A stretch of DNA of 64,000 nt from Welwitschia mirabilis (lineage: Eukaryota > Gnetophyta > Gnetopsida > Welwitschiales): the NCBI GenBank assembly GCA_051453625.1, contig JBOZIK010000001.1, positions 71,645,329-71,709,328 of the forward strand, given 5' to 3'. Under the pieces are notes generated by a model that did no database searches, had not been told where the DNA came from, and saw nothing but the letters and a program-made list of their open reading frames with translations. Of this stretch, positions 59,217 through 64,000 are shown in pieces. Every line of letters begins with the position of its first letter. Position 1 is the first letter of the stretch. Made by a program: the position numbers and the translations under genes.

Positions 59217-60590
59217 TATAAAAATTTAACTAAGCTTCAAAAAAGTAAAAGATCTTTTTATTTATGGATTAAAGAAAAGACCATTAACTAGGATTAGTGA
59301 GTCTCATGAACTCATAAGATGACAGAAAGCGTGAATGAAATGTAGGTAACAAATAGTTATATGTAAGTGATTTGGATGACTAAAAGTGGCTAAACTATGA
59401 GTGACATGAACAAAAATGATTAGGGTTTTCTATGAAAAGAGCATCCTTAAATACATGAGGGTTTTACATAGTTTGATCTAAGCCTACCAAGGCTAGAATA
59501 GGTAAATCCAATTCAAGCTCATTTGATAAAATCAAGTTAGGATCACAAGCTTGGTGGCATTCATGGATGGGAATAAAAAATTTAAATGACAAGATTTTCA
59601 TAGTTAAAAGGATAAGATAATTGATTAAGTAATAAATGAGACACAGAAATATTTTTATGATAAGATTCTAGACATGATTTAAAAAACTCAAGAAGGAAAT
59701 GGAGAGAACATTTATTAAGATGTAAACATTTTAAATCATGAGAGGACCATCCTATTCCTTTCTCTTGCTTAACTAACAATCCTTAAAAAATGTTTTTATT
59801 TGATGAAGATATAGATGAATTAGAAATCAATGAATAAAAAGGGCCATCATCAAAGATATTCTTAAATCTTTGAAACATAAGTCTATATCAAAAGAAGGAT
59901 CATTTTTAAGATTAACATATGAATCATAATCTAAAAAAGATAGCAAAAGAGAAAAAACATTTTTCTCATGAGAAGGAGGATCAAGATCATTAAGACATTC
60001 AACAAACTCCACTCCTTCCAAATCATTAGGTTGCTTTATGGTATTAATGATATGAAACTCAATAACCATGTTACTAAAGAAAATATTCATAATACCATTT
60101 CTACAATTGGTAAAGGCATTATAAGTGGTAAGAAAAGATCTTTCCAAAATAATAGGAATGGTATGGCTTCTATTCTTTTCAATCTTCAAAACTACAAAGT
60201 CCATAAGAAAGTAGTAATCTTTTACTTAAATAATCACATCCTATATTATGCCCAAAGTTTATTTCAAAGAATTATCAGCCAATTGTAAGTGAAGGTCGGT
60301 ATTTTTGAGCTCATTTAGACTAACCTCCTTATCCATACTATAAGGTAAAAGATTGATACTATCTTCAATACCTAACAAGGCTTGTTAAAAGTCTGTGTTT
60401 TCAATAGTAATGGACATTGTAGGACATCCTAGATCTTTGCATGTTGATGGAATTTGGTTTTGAATGATAGCACTAATTTGTTGAGTAAGAAAGGCTTTAC
60501 TTTGTACATTCATCCTTCCTTTAATAGTACATAGATCTTTCAAGAATTTAGCATAGGAAGGGAGTTGTTTAATGGCTTTCAAAAGAGGGA
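59217..60590 (-). pseudogene. Athila-like Ty3/gypsy protease region, copy 2, with gag C-terminus
   Basis: Reading leftward from 60582: AIKQLPSYAKFLKDLCTIKG and KAFLTQQISAIIQ, then DLGCPTMSITIENTDF, and then ALLGIEDSINLLPYSM, where intact elements read ALLDLGASVNLLPYS; the catalytic Asp-Leu-Gly-Ala is scrambled. LQLADNS and FVVLKIEKNR follow, then IILERSFLTTYNAF and VIEFHIINTIKQPNDLEGVE (60204-59827). This is the Athila-lineage gag-protease junction. Several stops. Confidence 0.8.
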
Positions 60591-61600
60591 TATTGATCTT
60601 TACTTCCTTAAAAATTTCTAGTTCTTATTGTTGTTTCTTAAACAAGGGATTTTTTAAAAATTATTAAGAAAAAAGGGGGTTCTTTATAAGTTGTGACAAA
60701 TTCTTCTACTTCATGTTTCTTCTCTACTTTTTCCTTACTCTTAGGTTTATGTTGTTATACTTCTTCTTTTTGGGATTTTTTCTCTTTTATTTATTTATTC
60801 ATTTATGTCCAACATCTTAAATGTATGACTTTAGTTTCCTTAATCTATGCATCTTTCGTTAACTTACAAGTAAACACATTAGGCTCATGTGTAGTAGGAA
60901 GATTTTCCTTCTCATGTTGATTAAGTGATGTAAGGATGTGTGTCGTGGTTTAACTTGGTTATTAGATTCCTTACTCTAATTTTGTAATGTTCATGAGGTT
61001 TTTTAGTTGAACCATTATTATGATGGATTAATGTGATGTTTAACTTCCATGAACTTGTGAATTATGACCTGTAAAGAGTTGAAAGTTGGAAGAGGATTTG
61101 AGCTCTTAGGTTGACTAGTCGAGGCTTAGTTAGGGTTATCTTGTTTCCATGAGAAGTTTGGGTGGTTTCTTCATCTAGGGTTATAGGTGTTAGACTAGGT
61201 ATTATTTGCTCTTTGGTTTTACCATTGTTGTCGTATAGCATTAACTTGTTCTTTTACTACTTCTCAGAACATGGAAATCTATGGGAAATCTAAGGTTTCA
61301 TGAGTATCAACAAGAAAAATGATATAATGAAGAGGTGGATTTATGGGCTTAGGATTAGTATTAAAACTTTCAATCTTCTTAAAAGCTCATCTAAATTTTG
61401 ATTGAACTCAGTGTTATTAAGGATTTTAAAGATACTAATGGACATAATAGTTTGTTATAATCTTGTTGGCTATTGTAGTATGAATTTATGCAATCTTGAA
61501 GTTCTTTAGATAAAACTATAAATCAAATAACTTGCAGAAAAACACATGCTAGTATAAACGGGAGTTCACCCAAATGTTGTAATCCCAACGAAGGCATTAG
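60591..61600 (-). pseudogene. Athila-like Ty3/gypsy gag remnant
   Basis: Heavily decayed. Around 61,270-61,120 a minus frame shows the NTYNPGWRNHPNFSW-type segment of Athila gags in altered form (SNTYNP, KKPPKLL across frames). HEKENLPTTHEPN lies at about 60,920. A sequence at about 61,580-61,603 (minus TGCCTTCGTTGGGATTA) is weakly like the tRNA-Asp PBS used by Athila elements, which would put the 5' LTR to its right. Confidence 0.5.
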
Positions 61601-62612
61601 GATCAGAGTTAGAGAATTAATTTCCAATGGTTTCTTTGAGTCTTTTATCTTTTAATAACTGAAAGAAAATAATAAAGTAAATGCAATGTACATGAATATG
61701 AAATGCAAATGGAAATGGAACAAATTCTATTGGTTCCTAATTTTTCTATTATGAAATCTGGCTTTTTATAATTCAGATCAATTAAGAAGAGTACTTAACT
61801 TATTCCTAATCAACTTGAGCTATGAGATATACCAAGTAGAATAAGGAATGAAATTTGAAATGGAAATGGAATAAGAATGCAATCTAATACTAACCAAAGT
61901 TATCCTTGCCAAAGGTTTCCCTTATAATCTAAATAAATCATAGAACTATCACTTCATTATGACCAACTTAAGCCATAAGTGACATAAACAGAATTGGAAT
62001 GAAAAGAGTAATTGTATTGATTTCAAAGAACTTTACATCCACTTATAACAAAATATTAGCATCTCAATAGAAGAAACTCATCCTAACACCAAGGGAACTC
62101 CTTTCTGTAGCTACTAGATGGACCTCTTGTCCTTCAATCTTCTATTACAAGCATATCAGGTACAAAAGATGGTTTGGAAGTGATGACAAGGGAGGTATTT
62201 ATAGTTTTACATTAAAAGTTCTAGAACTATAACCCTAGAAGTGAAAGAAAAAAACCCTAGTATCCCAAGTGGGGTGATGACCCATTACAAGATACTTTAG
62301 TCCTGCTTATATAAAATAGTTGTCGTCCTAACTGTCATAATGATGATAATGGGGATAATTCCCCTTTATAATAGATAATTAATCAGCTTCTAACTCTGCA
62401 ATCGACCCTATAGTTAGCTTCCAAATGTGTCATCATCCCTCATGTTGTGGAGATGACAAAAGGGATGATACATCCTTAGAAAAGATGCTTTGTTGACTCT
62501 AAGCTCCATTCCAAATCGGTATTACAATAGGCCAATACAGTGTTGTCATCCACTTTATTGTGGGAATGGTGATGGGGATGATAACCTTTCAAAGCTTCTT
62601 AGGTAAAGCAAA
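61601..62612. repeat. Possible Athila-like LTR with a GATGAC-type degenerate repeat
   Basis: No coding motif. From about 62,321 to 62,612 a block starting GTTGTC(G/A)TCC or GTCATCATCC and ending GATGA(C/T) recurs at roughly 110-bp spacing (62,321; 62,428; 62,543). It abuts a 100-N gap at 62613-62712. Confidence 0.35.
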
Positions 62613-62712
62613 NNNNNNNNNNNNNNNNNNNNNNNNNNNNNNNNNNNNNNNNNNNNNNNNNNNNNNNNNNNNNNNNNNNNNNNNNNNNNNNNNNNNNNNN
62701 NNNNNNNNNNNN
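62613..62712. other. Assembly gap (100 N)
   Basis: Exactly 100 N. The flanks share only AAGCAAA. Confidence 0.95.
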
Positions 62713-64000
62713 AAGCAAATTATCCTTCTTCATCATTAATTTTCTTTCAACATACTATGTATTAAAACATGGGTAAAATGCCTCTAATTATGCTAAGAAC
62801 TACATGTTTTGATGATCATCTCATCGGCTATTCATAATCATCAGAATTACATCCAAACCTGTATAAATGTCTTGCAAAAAATACTCCAAATAGACCCTCA
62901 AATTCCTATAAACTGGCATCGCAACATAGCCCCCTGCTTAGCCTTGTCAGTCCCTAATAGAGTGGGGCATCAACTATATTATGAGCCAATTTGACTAAGA
63001 GAATTGTTAACTAGAAAAAAAAATGGAATTTGAGTTCAATTTTATCATGCAGGAAGACAATAAAAATCTATTAACTAATATAATTATTAATGTAGTCATA
63101 AGCCCCCTACTTAAACACATCACAATAGAGCAAATGAATGTCATATACATAAATAAATTGTATAATGTAATAATGATAGTTTAGAAAATGATTATGTATA
63201 AGCATAATTTAAAAAAGAAATGCTAAAACTGATGTGTACAACTTAACTAGCAATAATCTCAAAAAACAATGTATGAAAAGTTCATTAATTTTTTCTATAA
63301 TGGGAGAAGTACAAGAGTAAATATAGCATTTTTAGATAAGCTGAAAAATAGCTGTAAGAAAACTTTATAAGTAGGCTACTATACTCTTGTTAGATAAAAT
63401 CCATTTATTTAAGTAACATGAAATCATATCCAAACAGCTCATCATAAATATGTATCGTGAAATCTCAAAATGATCCTTTTAATTAAAAAAAGTTATAAAG
63501 TATTGCTTAATATTTCAGAAGAAAGATCAAAGAGGTGTCTTGCCCCCTTCTCCAACCCCCTCACTCTCAATAGGTGAAGCAAGACATCTCAAATTTCATA
63601 GAGTAAAAAGAATAACTATCATCCTATTTATCATGGGGACGACAGATGTGACATGACAGTGTTCAAATGAGATGTTTAAATATGTTCAAAAAAAATCCAA
63701 AAAAGCCTGATAACAAGCAAGTAGTGGAAAAGTAGCAAAAAAATATAAGAAAGGTAGAAAGTAAAGAATCATTTAGAAAAACATGACCATGATGGAAACA
63801 GACTTATGAGACCATAATAATGCATGAAGTAGAATGAAGCAATGCTCAGAAATACTCCTCAAATATATCCCAAACTCTATGAGTATTCAAGAAGTCATAA
63901 GTAGATGTATGCAAAACCAAAAGCAAAATAAAAAACATTAGCAAAAGGCAAAAGGAAAACATGAACTGAAGTAAAAGGAAGACATCAAAATAAAGGGCAT
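62713..64000. other. AT-rich sequence, no gene recognised
   Basis: No frame above about 61 codons and no domain motif. Two short phrases (CATAGCCCCCTGCTTAGCC and CATAAGCCCCCTACTTAAAC, at about 62,925 and 63,098) suggest an old duplication. ATCATCCTATTTATCATGGGGACGAC at about 63,619 echoes the GATGAC repeat to the left. Confidence 0.35.

Noticed and set aside
1-64000. tRNA, rRNA, CRISPR, prophage or bacterial operon features
   Set aside because: None seen. The window is plant nuclear DNA; the only tRNA-related signals are LTR primer-binding sites.

Overview
The window is nuclear DNA from a seed plant with a large, repeat-dominated, AT-rich genome. A gymnosperm is possible from the age and density of the elements, but nothing in the sequence settles it. 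I recognise one cellular gene: a TCHQD-class glutathione S-transferase (two coding exons, 20084-21137, + strand). Almost everything else identifiable is decayed retrotransposon sequence.

Layout. 1-1690: a minus-strand Ty3/gypsy gag-protease remnant. 1690-5900: AT-rich sequence with no gene I recognise. 5900-7608: an island of different composition with a TATA box and a good splice donor, possibly the promoter and first non-coding exon of the TCHQD gene. 7609-18876: a composite LTR insertion with three copies of one copia LTR; the outer two are flanked by the same 5-bp target duplication (CACTT). It encloses a Ty3/gypsy gag-protease-RNase H stretch that lacks reverse transcriptase, and then a degenerate copia gag-pol. 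18877-22514: TCHQD and its flanks. 24.4-26.8 kb: two LINE reverse-transcriptase fragments, tail to tail.

26.9-42.4 kb: a minus-strand SIRE/Maximus-like copia (LTRs about 1.0-1.1 kb) with an extra ORF between pol and the 3' LTR. A second copia (29264-35384, + strand, TSD ATGTG) interrupts that ORF. A small Ty3/gypsy RT fragment lies antisense inside the SIRE-like RT. From inside the right SIRE-like LTR to about 49.5 kb there is a tandem duplication of about 4.25 kb. 49.5-55.7 kb is unassigned. 55.7-62 kb holds minus-strand Athila-like Ty3/gypsy pieces (gag, duplicated protease, env-like ORF). 62-64 kb is unassigned AT-rich sequence with a degenerate GATGAC repeat.

Seven N gaps are present. 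One (48829-48928) is flanked on both sides by the same 77-bp sequence, and a third contig end begins with that same 77-mer, so some of the architecture is limited by the assembly. I found no convincing new biological system. The most informative items are the three-LTR composite with a shared TSD, the RT-less gag-PR-RNase H block, and the possible 13-kb 5'UTR intron of the TCHQD gene.
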